Origin: Verrucomicrobiota bacterium
GTDB lineage: Bacteria > Verrucomicrobiota > Verrucomicrobiia > Opitutales > Opitutaceae
Direction: 5' to 3'
DNA: 25,522 nt
Assembly (NCBI GenBank): GCA_023391285.1
Contig: JAEWBF010000021.1
Coordinates: 1-25,522, forward strand
Below are positions 14,316 to 22,403 of the stretch, in pieces. Under the pieces are notes generated by a model that was given only the letters and a program-made list of their open reading frames with translations, searched no databases and had not been told where the DNA came from. The translations under genes were made by a program, and so were the position numbers. Within the stretch, counting starts at the first letter, position 1; each line of letters starts with the position of its first letter.

Positions 14316-14795
14316 ATGCGCCACTGCCTTTACCCTGGCACGTTCGACCCCATCACCTACGGGCACCTCGACGTGCTCGCTCGCGCCGCCAAGCTCTTCG
14401 ACCGTGTCACGGTTTCGATCGCCGAAAACGCGGGCAAAGGCCCCCTCTTTTCCGCCGCCGAGCGCATGGAGCTCATCAAGCCCAACGTCGCGCACCTGCC
14501 CAACGTCAGCGTCACCTCTTTCTCCAACCTGCTCGTCGAGTTCGCCGTCTCGCAAAATGCCATCGCCGTCATCCGCGGCCTCCGCGCGTTTTCCGATTTC
14601 GAATTCGAATTCAACATGGCGCTGATGAACCGCCACCTCGAGCCGCGCATCGAAACGATCTTCGTCATGCCCAACGAGCAGTTCAGCTACACCAGCTCCT
14701 CGCTCGTCAAACAGGTCGCGAAATTCGGCGGTGACGTCACCCACTTCGTCCCGCCCAACGTCGCCGAAGCCCTCAAATCCGCCTACGCCAGTTAG
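14316..14795 (+). CDS. coaD: Phosphopantetheine adenylyltransferase
   Basis: CoaD transfers AMP from ATP to 4'-phosphopantetheine, the penultimate step of coenzyme A synthesis. The 159-residue protein begins CLYPGTFDPITYGHLDVL, containing the nucleotidyltransferase motif TFDPITYGH (T/HxGH), and has the IRGLRAFSDFEFEFNMALMN block (about 88-107, given here as exactly 20 residues) and the C-terminal YTSSSLVKQVAKFGGDV, which matches the ISSSxVKE motif. Length is typical (about 160). The leader before the ATG is a run of pyrimidines (CTTTCCTCCCCCCACATC) with no Shine-Dalgarno sequence. It is transcribed alone, and no terminator was recognised after it. Confidence 0.96.
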   Translation: MRHCLYPGTFDPITYGHLDVLARAAKLFDRVTVSIAENAGKGPLFSAAERMELIKPNVAHLPNVSVTSFSNLLVEFAVSQNAIAVIRGLRAFSDFEFEFNMALMNRHLEPRIETIFVMPNEQFSYTSSSLVKQVAKFGGDVTHFVPPNVAEALKSAYAS

Positions 14796-14820
14796 TCTCG
14801 CGCCACCCGCTCGGACGGCG

Positions 14821-14987
14821 CCGCGTCAAACGCAATAGCAGTCCCGCCCGCGTCAACGGGCCCCACGCCTCCCGCTGGATCCCCTTGCCCCGACAAACCC
14901 GTGCAACGGTCGGCTCCGCAGCTACGGGTGAAACTCGATCTGGTTTACCGCCAGCGCCCCCTCGGCCGCCGCCAGCAGCTCAAACCC
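14821..14987 (-). pseudogene. Aldo/keto reductase remnant
   Basis: On the minus strand from 14987, the frame reads GFELLAAAEGALAVNQIEFH then Pro, matching the VNQIEFHP block of aldo/keto reductases. It meets a TAG at 14924-14922. After a one-base shift, from 14910, the sequence continues TVARVCRGKGIQREAWGPLT and RAGLL, the next conserved block of the same family (fCrexGIqlEAWgPL). Adding one base after TA in the stop codon gives HP-Y-A-A-E-P-TVARVC, the expected spacing, so a single-base deletion explains both the stop and the frame change. Recognisable sequence fades on both sides, so the N-terminal catalytic half and the C-terminus are gone. Seen directly; the family call comes from motif recognition. 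Confidence 0.78.
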
Positions 14988-15073
14988 GCGTTTACGCGGA
15001 AACGCTACGCGGCCCCCGAGCGGCGCCAAAGCAGGTGGATGTATTCACTTTGCTTTGACGCCGTCCTCGCCGC

Positions 15074-18000
15074 TCAGAGCGACTTCCGCAACGCGCGCGG
15101 AACTTCCGACACCGCAGCGTCGTCTTGGTCCAGCCGCGCCAGGAATTCGATCAAGTCCCGCAACTCCGTCTTCGTCAGGATCGCACCATAAATCTCCGGC
15201 ATCGACGACGGCGCGCCTTCGCGCGTCGCGATCTCCGTCTTCTTTACTTCCGTCACCTTTCCGTCCGCGTCCCGCAGGCGCAGACTCGTCGCCGTTTCTT
15301 CCGCGACCGTTCCGCCCACGACGCCGCCTTTCTTCAAGGTCACCACCACGCTGTCGAAGCCCGGCGCAATCGTCGCATTCGGCTTCACCACCGCTTCCAG
15401 CAACTGCTCGCGCGACATCCGTTCTCCAATCGTTCCCAACGCCGGGCCCGCATCGCCGCCACCGCCACCCGCGGTGTGACAACGAACACACGCCATCACG
15501 GGCTGCCCCCAAAAAATCCGAGCGCCCGCCCGCGCGTTTCCGCCTTCCAACGCCACGCGATAAGGAGCCAGCGGGTCCGTGCTGCTCCCCAGCGCGGTTT
15601 CGCGCTGCTCGAGCAGTCGCTTGATCTCCGCGTTCTCGCGCTGGGCGGCCGCCTCCAGCAATTCGAGCTGCGCCGCACCCGGAACCTTGCCTTGCTCCAG
15701 CTTCGCCAGCTGCTCCTTCAGCAACCGGTCCGTCGAGGGATGCGTCGAGGTCGCCAGCGCCTTGTAAGCGGTTTTCTGCTCCTCCGCGTTTCCTTCCTTC
15801 ACCAATCGCTCGAGCAACGGCGCTGCCGTCTCCGGCGAAATCCGCGCCGCCACCGACAGCGCCGCCAGCCGCAACGCCGGCGCATCCGATTCACCGGCCA
15901 GCGTGACCAGCTCCGTGATTCGCGGATCCTTCAATTCGTCCAAAGCCTTGAACGCCGCCGCCCGCGCCGCACCGGTTTGCGCGGGATCGCGCACCACGGC
16001 GACCAGCGTATCCGCCGCACCACGACCTTCCAGCGCCTGCAACGTCGCCAACGCCGCCAGTTGCACTTCCTCCGGCGCCGCCGCCGCAAACAAAGCCGGC
16101 ATCGCTTGCTCAACCGCCTGACGCGCCGTCGCCACGTCGCGCGAGGTTGTCGTCACCGGCCGAAATACCCCCACCACACGATCGCGCGCCGGCGGCTTGG
16201 CCCAAAGCGCCAGCTGCGCCAGCGCTTCCGATCGCAGCTTGGGCGAGCCTCCGTTGCGCGCCGCATAACCAGCCAGCGCCTTCGCATGTTCCGGCTGCCC
16301 CAAACGGAAATTAGCGTTGATCGCGCGCAACATCGTCGGCTCGTCCGCCACCGGATCAGCCAACACCGCCGCCAGATCGCCCATCGCGCCGTCAATCGGG
16401 GCATCGTTGATCGCGATCGCCGCCTCTCGCGCAATCGCCTTGTCCGCATCGCGCAGAAAGAGCGCGATCTCCGGACGTCCCAAGCGACGCAGCGTCAACA
16501 AAACGCCCATCCGCACCGCCCGCGACTCCGACCGCGCCGCGGCGGCGAGCGCCGGAAGGTTGTTCGAGCCCGCCAAGCCCATCACGGCCGCATGCCGCAG
16601 GTATTCGTCCTCGTCATTGTTTTCCTTCAACAACGCGAGCAACGGCTCCGCGGCCTCCGCCCGCTTCAGCTTGCCCAGACTCTGCGCCGCAAAAAATCGC
16701 ACGCGCGCGCTTTCATCCCGCAGCCGCGCCACCAGATCGTCGAACGCCTCCGCCACGCGATGATCGCCCAACAACTTCGCCGCCTGCGCCCGCACTTCCG
16801 CATCGCGATCCGCCAGCAGCGGCTTGAGCGCTTCGATCGCCTGCCGGTGTTTCACCGCCAGCTGGCCCAAACCCCAGGTCGCATGCCACCGCGCATACGC
16901 CGTGGCATCGGCCTGCTTCAACACTTGCGTGAAGGGCGCGATGCTCTCCGCTCCGCGTTCCGCGAGCGTGAACTGCGCTTCCAAACGCACGCGCCAATCG
17001 GCGTGGCCGAGCAGCCGCACCAATTCGTCCGCCGACTTCCGCGGGAAATCCGACGCAATAATCTGCTTCGTCTCCCGCACCAGCGGATCGTTCACCCGTT
17101 CCGGATCGAAGATCGTATAGATCCGGCCGCGCTTCGACTTCGGCCAGCCTTCCGCCCAGTCGGAATAATAAACCCGCCCGTCCGGACCGAATCGCACGTC
17201 CGTCGGCAACGCCGACATCAGAAACGGCTTCGCGTCCGCAATCTCATACGACGCACCTTTTTCCTTCAGCCGATAATCGTAGATCCCGCTGCGCGAGATG
17301 CTGCCCTTGAAATGCGTGATCAAAATCGAGCCTTTGAACGAGGAGTTCAGCCCCGTGCCTGGATAATACGCCACGCCCGACGGGCCGTCTTCGATGTTGG
17401 CAATCGGCGCCAGCATGTAGCTCGGCTGCTCCGGATTCCGCGGATGCCACATCTTCTCGCTGTTCCACGGTCCCGCATCGCCGAGCGGCGCGAACTGCCA
17501 GCCAATCCGCCAGCCGCTGTCGCCGCCTTCCACGATGTGCACCAATCGTTCCTCGTCGCCTTGGTCGGAGTCGTTGTCCCCCGTGAACAGATCGCCATTT
17601 TCCGTGAAGAGCAGGCTCTGCGGATTCCGCATTCCCGTCGCGAACAGCTCCAGCTGCGTTCCATCCGGATTCATCCGAAACACCGAGCCCGTGTCCGGCG
17701 CCTCGATCGTGCCGCCTTCCTTCGTCGGCACATGCGCGCCGCGATCTCCCACGCTGAAATAAATTTTCCCGTCCGGTCCGAACGTGAGCCCATGCAGGTC
17801 GTGGCCAGTATAGTTGAAACGCACCCCATACCCGCGCGAAACCTCGGTCCGCGTCTCTGCTTTCTCCGCTCCCGTGAACTTCCACACGCTCGGAATATTC
17901 GTGAACCACACTTCCCCGCGCCGGATCATCACGCCCGAGGCAATGCCATCGAGCGGCGAACTGAACCCGCTCGCATAGATCGTCGAGAAATCCGCCTTTC

Positions 18001-18487
18001 CGTCACCGTTTCGATCTTCGACCAGGCGCAGCAATTCCGTCTCGATCGAAAGCTCCTTCTCTCCCGCTTCGCCAAAGGCCTTCCGGATCAACTCCGAACG
18101 GTCCTCGATCGTTCGCGACGCCAGATCGTCCTCCAACATCCAAAGATAATCGCGAATATCCAACACGCTCGTCCGATACCGATACGTCTCCGCCACAAAC
18201 ACGCGCCCGCGTTCATCGATGTTGAACGCCACCGGGTTCGCCAACATCGGCTCCGCCGCCCACAACGACGCGCGCAGCCCCGGCGCCAGTTTCATCCGCT
18301 CGATCGCCTGCTGACCTTCGTTTGAAGCCGGCGAGACCTCAGGCTCCGCCACCCGCGTGCCCATGTCCTTTATCATCCCCACGCCCTCGTCGGCGGTGGG
18401 TTGCAGTTCCGCGGCGCGCACGCTCGCGGAAAAAACCAAACAGCTGGCGACCAGCGCCAGCACTCGCAAAGGCAAGGGGAACGACAT
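15074..18487 (-). CDS. PVC-type beta-propeller/HEAT-repeat/cytochrome c protein
   Basis: The 1137-residue secreted protein has the three-part layout of large PVC-group cytochromes. A signal peptide (MSFPLPLRVLALVASCLVFS, cut near SVRAA) is followed by a propeller resembling glucose/sorbosone dehydrogenase (about 60-500), with SPLDGIASG, GHDLHGLTFGPDGKIYFSVG and GDLFTGDNDSDQGDEER. Alpha-helical HEAT-like repeats come next (about 520-960). A C-terminal heme c domain has CVRCH (Cys1000, Cys1003, His1004) and a likely distal Met near 1096 in SSMPEIYG. Such proteins are thought to be periplasmic, possibly oxidising sugars or sugar-like substrates with electron transfer through the heme; the substrate is unknown. 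The start at 18487 is set by the signal peptide; the upstream in-frame stretch overlaps the neighbouring gene. Confidence 0.9.
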   Translation of the reverse strand: MSFPLPLRVLALVASCLVFSASVRAAELQPTADEGVGMIKDMGTRVAEPEVSPASNEGQQAIERMKLAPGLRASLWAAEPMLANPVAFNIDERGRVFVAETYRYRTSVLDIRDYLWMLEDDLASRTIEDRSELIRKAFGEAGEKELSIETELLRLVEDRNGDGKADFSTIYASGFSSPLDGIASGVMIRRGEVWFTNIPSVWKFTGAEKAETRTEVSRGYGVRFNYTGHDLHGLTFGPDGKIYFSVGDRGAHVPTKEGGTIEAPDTGSVFRMNPDGTQLELFATGMRNPQSLLFTENGDLFTGDNDSDQGDEERLVHIVEGGDSGWRIGWQFAPLGDAGPWNSEKMWHPRNPEQPSYMLAPIANIEDGPSGVAYYPGTGLNSSFKGSILITHFKGSISRSGIYDYRLKEKGASYEIADAKPFLMSALPTDVRFGPDGRVYYSDWAEGWPKSKRGRIYTIFDPERVNDPLVRETKQIIASDFPRKSADELVRLLGHADWRVRLEAQFTLAERGAESIAPFTQVLKQADATAYARWHATWGLGQLAVKHRQAIEALKPLLADRDAEVRAQAAKLLGDHRVAEAFDDLVARLRDESARVRFFAAQSLGKLKRAEAAEPLLALLKENNDEDEYLRHAAVMGLAGSNNLPALAAAARSESRAVRMGVLLTLRRLGRPEIALFLRDADKAIAREAAIAINDAPIDGAMGDLAAVLADPVADEPTMLRAINANFRLGQPEHAKALAGYAARNGGSPKLRSEALAQLALWAKPPARDRVVGVFRPVTTTSRDVATARQAVEQAMPALFAAAAPEEVQLAALATLQALEGRGAADTLVAVVRDPAQTGAARAAAFKALDELKDPRITELVTLAGESDAPALRLAALSVAARISPETAAPLLERLVKEGNAEEQKTAYKALATSTHPSTDRLLKEQLAKLEQGKVPGAAQLELLEAAAQRENAEIKRLLEQRETALGSSTDPLAPYRVALEGGNARAGARIFWGQPVMACVRCHTAGGGGGDAGPALGTIGERMSREQLLEAVVKPNATIAPGFDSVVVTLKKGGVVGGTVAEETATSLRLRDADGKVTEVKKTEIATREGAPSSMPEIYGAILTKTELRDLIEFLARLDQDDAAVSEVPRALRKSL

Positions 18488-18527
18488 GGAGAAAGGTGAC
18501 CGTAGTAAGACGCGCCACTCATGCAAG

Positions 18528-18544
18528 GGTCGCAACATGCGACC
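18528..18544. promoter_or_regulatory. Perfect inverted repeat upstream of the cytochrome gene
   Basis: GGTCGCA and TGCGACC are separated by ACA, centred about 49 bases before the ATG of the PVC-type cytochrome gene. Size and position fit a dimeric regulator's operator. No regulator gene is adjacent, so the assignment is tentative. Confidence 0.35.
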
Positions 18545-18574
18545 TATTTCCCCGCGCTTTCGCTTCTTTGCTGC

Positions 18575-18594
18575 AAAAGCGCTCCTAGAGCCGC
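18575..18594 (-). terminator. Possible terminator after the TonB-like paralogue array
   Basis: On the minus strand, just after the paralogue 1 stop, GCGGCTC and GAGCGC form a short stem around TAG with one bulged G, followed by TTTT. The hairpin is weak, so partial read-through into the cytochrome gene is possible. Confidence 0.4.
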
Positions 18595-18603
18595 CCCAAA
18601 GGC

Positions 18604-19839
18604 CTACAGCGAAAGCTTCGTCAGATCCACTAACGTCTTCGACTCGATCGGCTTTCCGTTCTCCAACGCCGGCGCGAACCACACTCGCTTCACCGCCCGG
18701 ACAAAGAACGCATCCGTCGCTTCCTTCGAATACCCTTCGTCCTCGAAGACCTGTGTCACCAGGCCGTCTTTCGAAACCATCACATAATAAACCTGCTGCC
18801 CGTCTCCGCCCCGCAGCCGAGTCCTCAGCTCAGGCTCCACCGTCACCATGACCGGAACTGCCGGCACCGTTTTGCCTTTGTTCGCACCGATGTGCTCGAT
18901 CACCAAATACTGAAACGCCTCCTCGCGCGTCAGATCCACGCGCTTGGACGACACATTCGTCGCCACTTCGCGCCCGTGCTCATAAATGTGCACGTCGACC
19001 TTTTCCAACTCGTAACCCACCGGCAGCCCGCCTTCGTGGATGCGAATCGTCCGCGGCGTTTCGTCCACCTCGCCCAGTTCCTGCGCATAGATCCAATTCC
19101 GTTTCATCCCCTCCTTGGCGCCTCGCTCTCTGATCAAAGCCACCGCCACCAAATAAGGATTCTTCAGCAGTCTGACCGACGATAGCTCGAACGAGATTTC
19201 GATCGCATCGAAGTTCTCCTCAGCCGCCGCCGCATCCGCGACCCCGATGTGAGTTTCCCGGATGACCGCCTGTCCCTGAGACACGTAGTTCATGCTTCTA
19301 CCATAGGTCTCCATCGCCTCGTTGAGCGCATCCTTCGCCTCGTCGCTCGGAACGCCCCCCGCCCTCCCGGCGTTTTCCGAGGCGATTTGGAACTGAAGCA
19401 CCTCGTTGCCCATCCGGATATTTTCGATCATGGCCAGGTCGGTCATGTAGGCCGACGCCTTCCCCTGACTTTTGACCGCCAGCATCGAAGGATGATTGCC
19501 GCTCGTATACGATCGCTCGCTCTTCAGGTTCGCGAGCGTCGCACTCGTGTCGGCCAGCTTCAGCGATTTTTCCACGCGCAAATTGAGTCGCCGCCGCTCC
19601 GTCGGAATGAACTCCGGCCTCCCGTCCAGCGTGATCACCCACGAACTCCGCGAAACTTCACGGACGCGATGGAAAACATTCCCCACCTCCACCGCCACAT
19701 CCGTGCCCATAAACAAGCTGTGCGTCTTCTTCGGCGCGCTCTCCGTAGGTTCCCCCACTGACTCCGCGAGCAGCGTCTCGCCACTCGCCGTCACGACCGC
19801 AGCCATCGCCAAGAGTTGGGTTATGGTCATCGCCCTCAT
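18604..19839 (-). CDS. Secreted protein with TonB-like C-terminal domain, paralogue 1 (divergent)
   Basis: This 411-residue protein is the last and most divergent of four tandem paralogues. A signal peptide (MRAMTITQLLAMAAVVTASG) is followed by the shared opening block HSLFMGTDVAVEVGNVFHRV, a helical middle, the conserved block EEAFQYLVIEHIGANKGKT and a C-terminal stretch WFAPALENGKPIESKTLVDL resembling the end of TonB. Family function is unknown. The start is set by the signal peptide and by a clear AAGGAG 9 bases before the ATG at 19839; an upstream in-frame extension into the intergenic gap was rejected. The gap to paralogue 2 (76 bp) is the widest in the array. It lacks the proline-rich spacer and anchor of true TonB proteins. 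Confidence 0.8.
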   Translation of the reverse strand: MRAMTITQLLAMAAVVTASGETLLAESVGEPTESAPKKTHSLFMGTDVAVEVGNVFHRVREVSRSSWVITLDGRPEFIPTERRRLNLRVEKSLKLADTSATLANLKSERSYTSGNHPSMLAVKSQGKASAYMTDLAMIENIRMGNEVLQFQIASENAGRAGGVPSDEAKDALNEAMETYGRSMNYVSQGQAVIRETHIGVADAAAAEENFDAIEISFELSSVRLLKNPYLVAVALIRERGAKEGMKRNWIYAQELGEVDETPRTIRIHEGGLPVGYELEKVDVHIYEHGREVATNVSSKRVDLTREEAFQYLVIEHIGANKGKTVPAVPVMVTVEPELRTRLRGGDGQQVYYVMVSKDGLVTQVFEDEGYSKEATDAFFVRAVKRVWFAPALENGKPIESKTLVDLTKLSL

Positions 19840-19848
19840 CACTCCGTT

Positions 19849-19854
19849 CTCCTT
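19849..19854 (-). promoter_or_regulatory. Shine-Dalgarno sequence of paralogue 1
   Basis: AAGGAG lies 9 bases before the ATG at 19839 and decides that start. Paralogue 3 has the same AAGGAG at 22379-22384 (8-base spacer) and paralogue 2 has AAAGGA at 21145-21150 (8-base spacer). These are the clearest ribosome-binding sites in the window. Confidence 0.75.
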
Positions 19855-19915
19855 TGAATTCTGTGTTTCTCCGCGCCGCGCCCGCTCGATCGAAAAGTGG
19901 ACGCTCCGGCGCTCC

Positions 19916-21136
19916 CTAGAGGAATTTCGTAACATCCACCGACGTTTTCGCCTCGACCGCTTTCCCATTCTCCAGCGCCGGTTTGAACCAGATCCGCTTC
20001 ACCGCCTGCACGAAGAACCCGTCTCCAACCTGTTTCGAATACGCGTCGTCTACGAAAACATCCGTGACGAAACCATCCTTCGACACCTTCACGTAATACA
20101 CCTGCTGCCCTTCCCCATCGCGCAGCCGTTGCTTCAACTCCGGCGTCACCGTCGCCATCACCGGCATCGCCGGCAGCGTCTTCCCTTTGTTGCTCCCGAT
20201 GTGCTCGATGACGATGTATTGAAACGCTTCCTCTCGCGTCAGCTCGACCCGCTTGGGCGACACGTTTGTGGCCACCTCGCGCCCTTGGTCATAGATGTGC
20301 ACGTTCACCTTATCGAGTTCGTAGCCCGGTGGCAGCCCGCCGCGCCGAATACTCACCCGCCGCGGTGTCTCGTCGACATAGTCCAGCATCTGCGCATAGA
20401 TCCAATTTCGCGCCGTGCTCGGCGGCGCTCCGTTCTCCCGAAACTGCGCCACTACGATCATGTAGGCATTCGGCAGCGCCTTCGGCGCCGAGATCTCAAA
20501 CTCGATCGAAATCGCGTCGAACAATTCCTTCTTCAGCTGTTCGTCTGCAATCGCTTGATTGAACTGCGAAGTCGTAAACTGGCTCTGCGCAAAATCAGTC
20601 GCGACCTCCAAATCATCCATCGCCCTTACGGGGTCAGGCGGGGGTCCGACCCGAGGCACGAGTCTCTCATCTTCGAGCGTTGTTGCCCAGGCCGCCCGGT
20701 TAAATTCGCGGCTCAGCTCGCGTTCCGCTACCATCTGGCGCTCCGTCGTGAACGCCCCGAGATGCAGCTGCGTTCGCATCGCTTCCATCCTCGGATCGCT
20801 GCCCGGTGCATACGTTCGCTCGGTCTTCAAATCCGCCAGGGTCGCCCTCGCTTCGGTCAGCTTCAGCGACTGCTCCACCTTGATCTTCAACGCGTGCTTG
20901 TTCGCTGGAATGAATTCCGGGCGCCCTTCTACGTTCACCACCCACGAACTTCCCGAGACCTCCCGCACGCGCCGGAACGTATCCTTGTGCTCGATTGCGA
21001 GATCCACGCCCATGAAAAGCGTGTGCGCCTTGATCGGACTTTCTGCAGCCAGGTGCGCAGGTTGAGCGGAACACCACGGACCACCGATCACGGCACCGAG
21101 AGCGCAGATCGAGACCCCACGTGAAACTGTTGTCAT
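19916..21136 (-). CDS. Secreted protein with TonB-like C-terminal domain, paralogue 2
   Basis: The 406-residue protein begins with a signal peptide (MTTVSRGVSICALGAVIGG, cut near CSAQPA). The shared blocks follow: HTLFMGVDLAIEHKDTFRRV, a coiled-coil-like region (about 80-200), EEQLKKELFD-type and EFEISAPKALPNAYMIVVAQ, then NWIYAQMLDYVDETPRRVSI and IVIEHIGSNKGKTLPAMPVM. The C-terminus (about 315-406) reads GQQVYYVKVSKDGFVTDVF and IWFKPALENGKAVEAKTSVD, a TonB C-terminal-like pattern. DNA in the central block is identical to paralogue 3 over 92 bases and, next to it, to paralogue 4 over 59 bases. An AAAGGA site supports the ATG. Probably periplasmic; partner unknown. Confidence 0.83.
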   Translation of the reverse strand: MTTVSRGVSICALGAVIGGPWCSAQPAHLAAESPIKAHTLFMGVDLAIEHKDTFRRVREVSGSSWVVNVEGRPEFIPANKHALKIKVEQSLKLTEARATLADLKTERTYAPGSDPRMEAMRTQLHLGAFTTERQMVAERELSREFNRAAWATTLEDERLVPRVGPPPDPVRAMDDLEVATDFAQSQFTTSQFNQAIADEQLKKELFDAISIEFEISAPKALPNAYMIVVAQFRENGAPPSTARNWIYAQMLDYVDETPRRVSIRRGGLPPGYELDKVNVHIYDQGREVATNVSPKRVELTREEAFQYIVIEHIGSNKGKTLPAMPVMATVTPELKQRLRDGEGQQVYYVKVSKDGFVTDVFVDDAYSKQVGDGFFVQAVKRIWFKPALENGKAVEAKTSVDVTKFL

Positions 21137-21167
21137 GATTTCATTCCTTTCTTTCTGAGTTCGCCGT

Positions 21168-22370
21168 TCACATCAGGAATTTCGTAATGTCGAGCGATGT
21201 CCTCGACTCGACCGGCTTTCCATTTTCCAGCGCTGGCTTGAACCAAATTCGCCGCACCACCTCCGCGAAGAACGGATCCGCGATCTGCTTCGAATATCCC
21301 TCATCCTCGAACGCATCCACCACCCGTCCGTCCTTCGACACGCTCACATAATACACCTGCTGCCCCTGACCTTCCCGCAAACGCGTCCTCACATCCGCAG
21401 TCATTGTCACCATCACCGGCATAGCCGGCAGCGTCTTCCCTTTGTTGCTCCCGATGTGCTCGATGACGATGTATTGAAACGCTTCCTCTCGCGTCAGCTC
21501 GACCCGCTTGGGCGATACATTCGTCGCCACTTCCCGCCCTTGGTCGTAGATGTGCACGTCCACCTTATCGAGTTCGTAGCCCGCCGGCAGCCCGCCGCGC
21601 CGAATGCTCACCCGCCGCGGTGTCTCGTCCACGTAGTCCAGCATCTGCGCATAAATCCAATTTCGCGCCGTGCTCGGCGGCGCTCCGTTCTCCCGAAACT
21701 GCGCCACCACGATCATGTAGGCATTCGGCAGCGCCTTCGGCGCCGAGATCTCGAACTCCACCGAAATCGCGTCGAACAATTCCTTCTTCAACTGTTCCTC
21801 CGCTATCGCCTGATTGAACTGCGCCGTCGTCATCTGGCCATGCGCCACGTTCGCCATCGCGTCCAAACTCGCTGTCGCTTTCGCCGGATCCGGCGGCGGC
21901 ACCGTCGGTGTCGCATCCTTGGCCAGCGTCGCCCAAGCGACACGATCCACCTCCCGCTGCAGCTCGCGCTCCGCCACCATCTGCTGCTCCGTCGTGAACG
22001 CCTGCAGGTGCAACTGCGTCCGCATCGCCTGCGTCTTCGGATCGCTCCCCGGAAGGTAAGCGCGCTCCGCTTTCAAATTCGCCAACGTCGCGGTTGCCTC
22101 CGTCAATTTCAACGACTGCTCCACCTTCAAGTTCAACGCTTGCTTGTTCGCCGGAATAAACTCTGATCGGCCATCGACGTTCACCACCCAGGAGCTTCCC
22201 GACACTTCCCGCACGCGCCGAAACATCTTCCCGTGCTCCACCGCAATATCCACGCCCATGAAGAGCGTGTGCGTTTTACCCGCCCCCTCTGCCGCGGGCC
22301 CAGAACTCGACACGCCACAAAACCCGACGGACATCGTAACCACAGCAACAATACGCGAAACACATGTCAT
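21168..22370 (-). CDS. Secreted protein with TonB-like C-terminal domain, paralogue 3
   Basis: The 400-residue protein has a signal peptide (MTCVSRIVAVVTMSVGFCGV) and the same block order as paralogues 2 and 4, with HTLFMGVDIAVEHGKMFRRV at about 34-53 and IWFKPALENGKPVESRTSLD near the C-terminus. The variable linker (about 165-190) holds the proline run TPTVPPPDP, different in each copy. An AAGGAG sequence 8 bases before the ATG supports the start. The 31-bp gap to paralogue 2 and 33-bp gap from paralogue 4 indicate one transcript. The TonB-like domain lacks the usual upstream anchor, so it cannot span from the inner membrane as TonB does. Function is not known. Confidence 0.83.
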   Translation of the reverse strand: MTCVSRIVAVVTMSVGFCGVSSSGPAAEGAGKTHTLFMGVDIAVEHGKMFRRVREVSGSSWVVNVDGRSEFIPANKQALNLKVEQSLKLTEATATLANLKAERAYLPGSDPKTQAMRTQLHLQAFTTEQQMVAERELQREVDRVAWATLAKDATPTVPPPDPAKATASLDAMANVAHGQMTTAQFNQAIAEEQLKKELFDAISVEFEISAPKALPNAYMIVVAQFRENGAPPSTARNWIYAQMLDYVDETPRRVSIRRGGLPAGYELDKVDVHIYDQGREVATNVSPKRVELTREEAFQYIVIEHIGSNKGKTLPAMPVMVTMTADVRTRLREGQGQQVYYVSVSKDGRVVDAFEDEGYSKQIADPFFAEVVRRIWFKPALENGKPVESRTSLDITKFLM

Positions 22371-22403
22371 GATCTGATCTCCTTTCCCTCCAGCGCGGCT
22401 CCC

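Noticed and set aside
14796..15073. Plus-strand frame at 14901-15191 as a gene
   Set aside because: It overlaps both the aldo/keto reductase remnant and the end of the cytochrome gene on the other strand and shows no protein family features.
15125..18325. 1066-residue open frame on the plus strand
   Set aside because: It is antisense to the cytochrome gene, extremely rich in Arg/His/Gln, and has no recognisable motif; the minus-strand protein is clearly real.
19496..21124. 542-residue open frame on the plus strand, with similar ones at 21456 and 22692
   Set aside because: These repeat because the four paralogues on the opposite strand are repeated; the Arg/His/Leu-rich translation has no fold signature.
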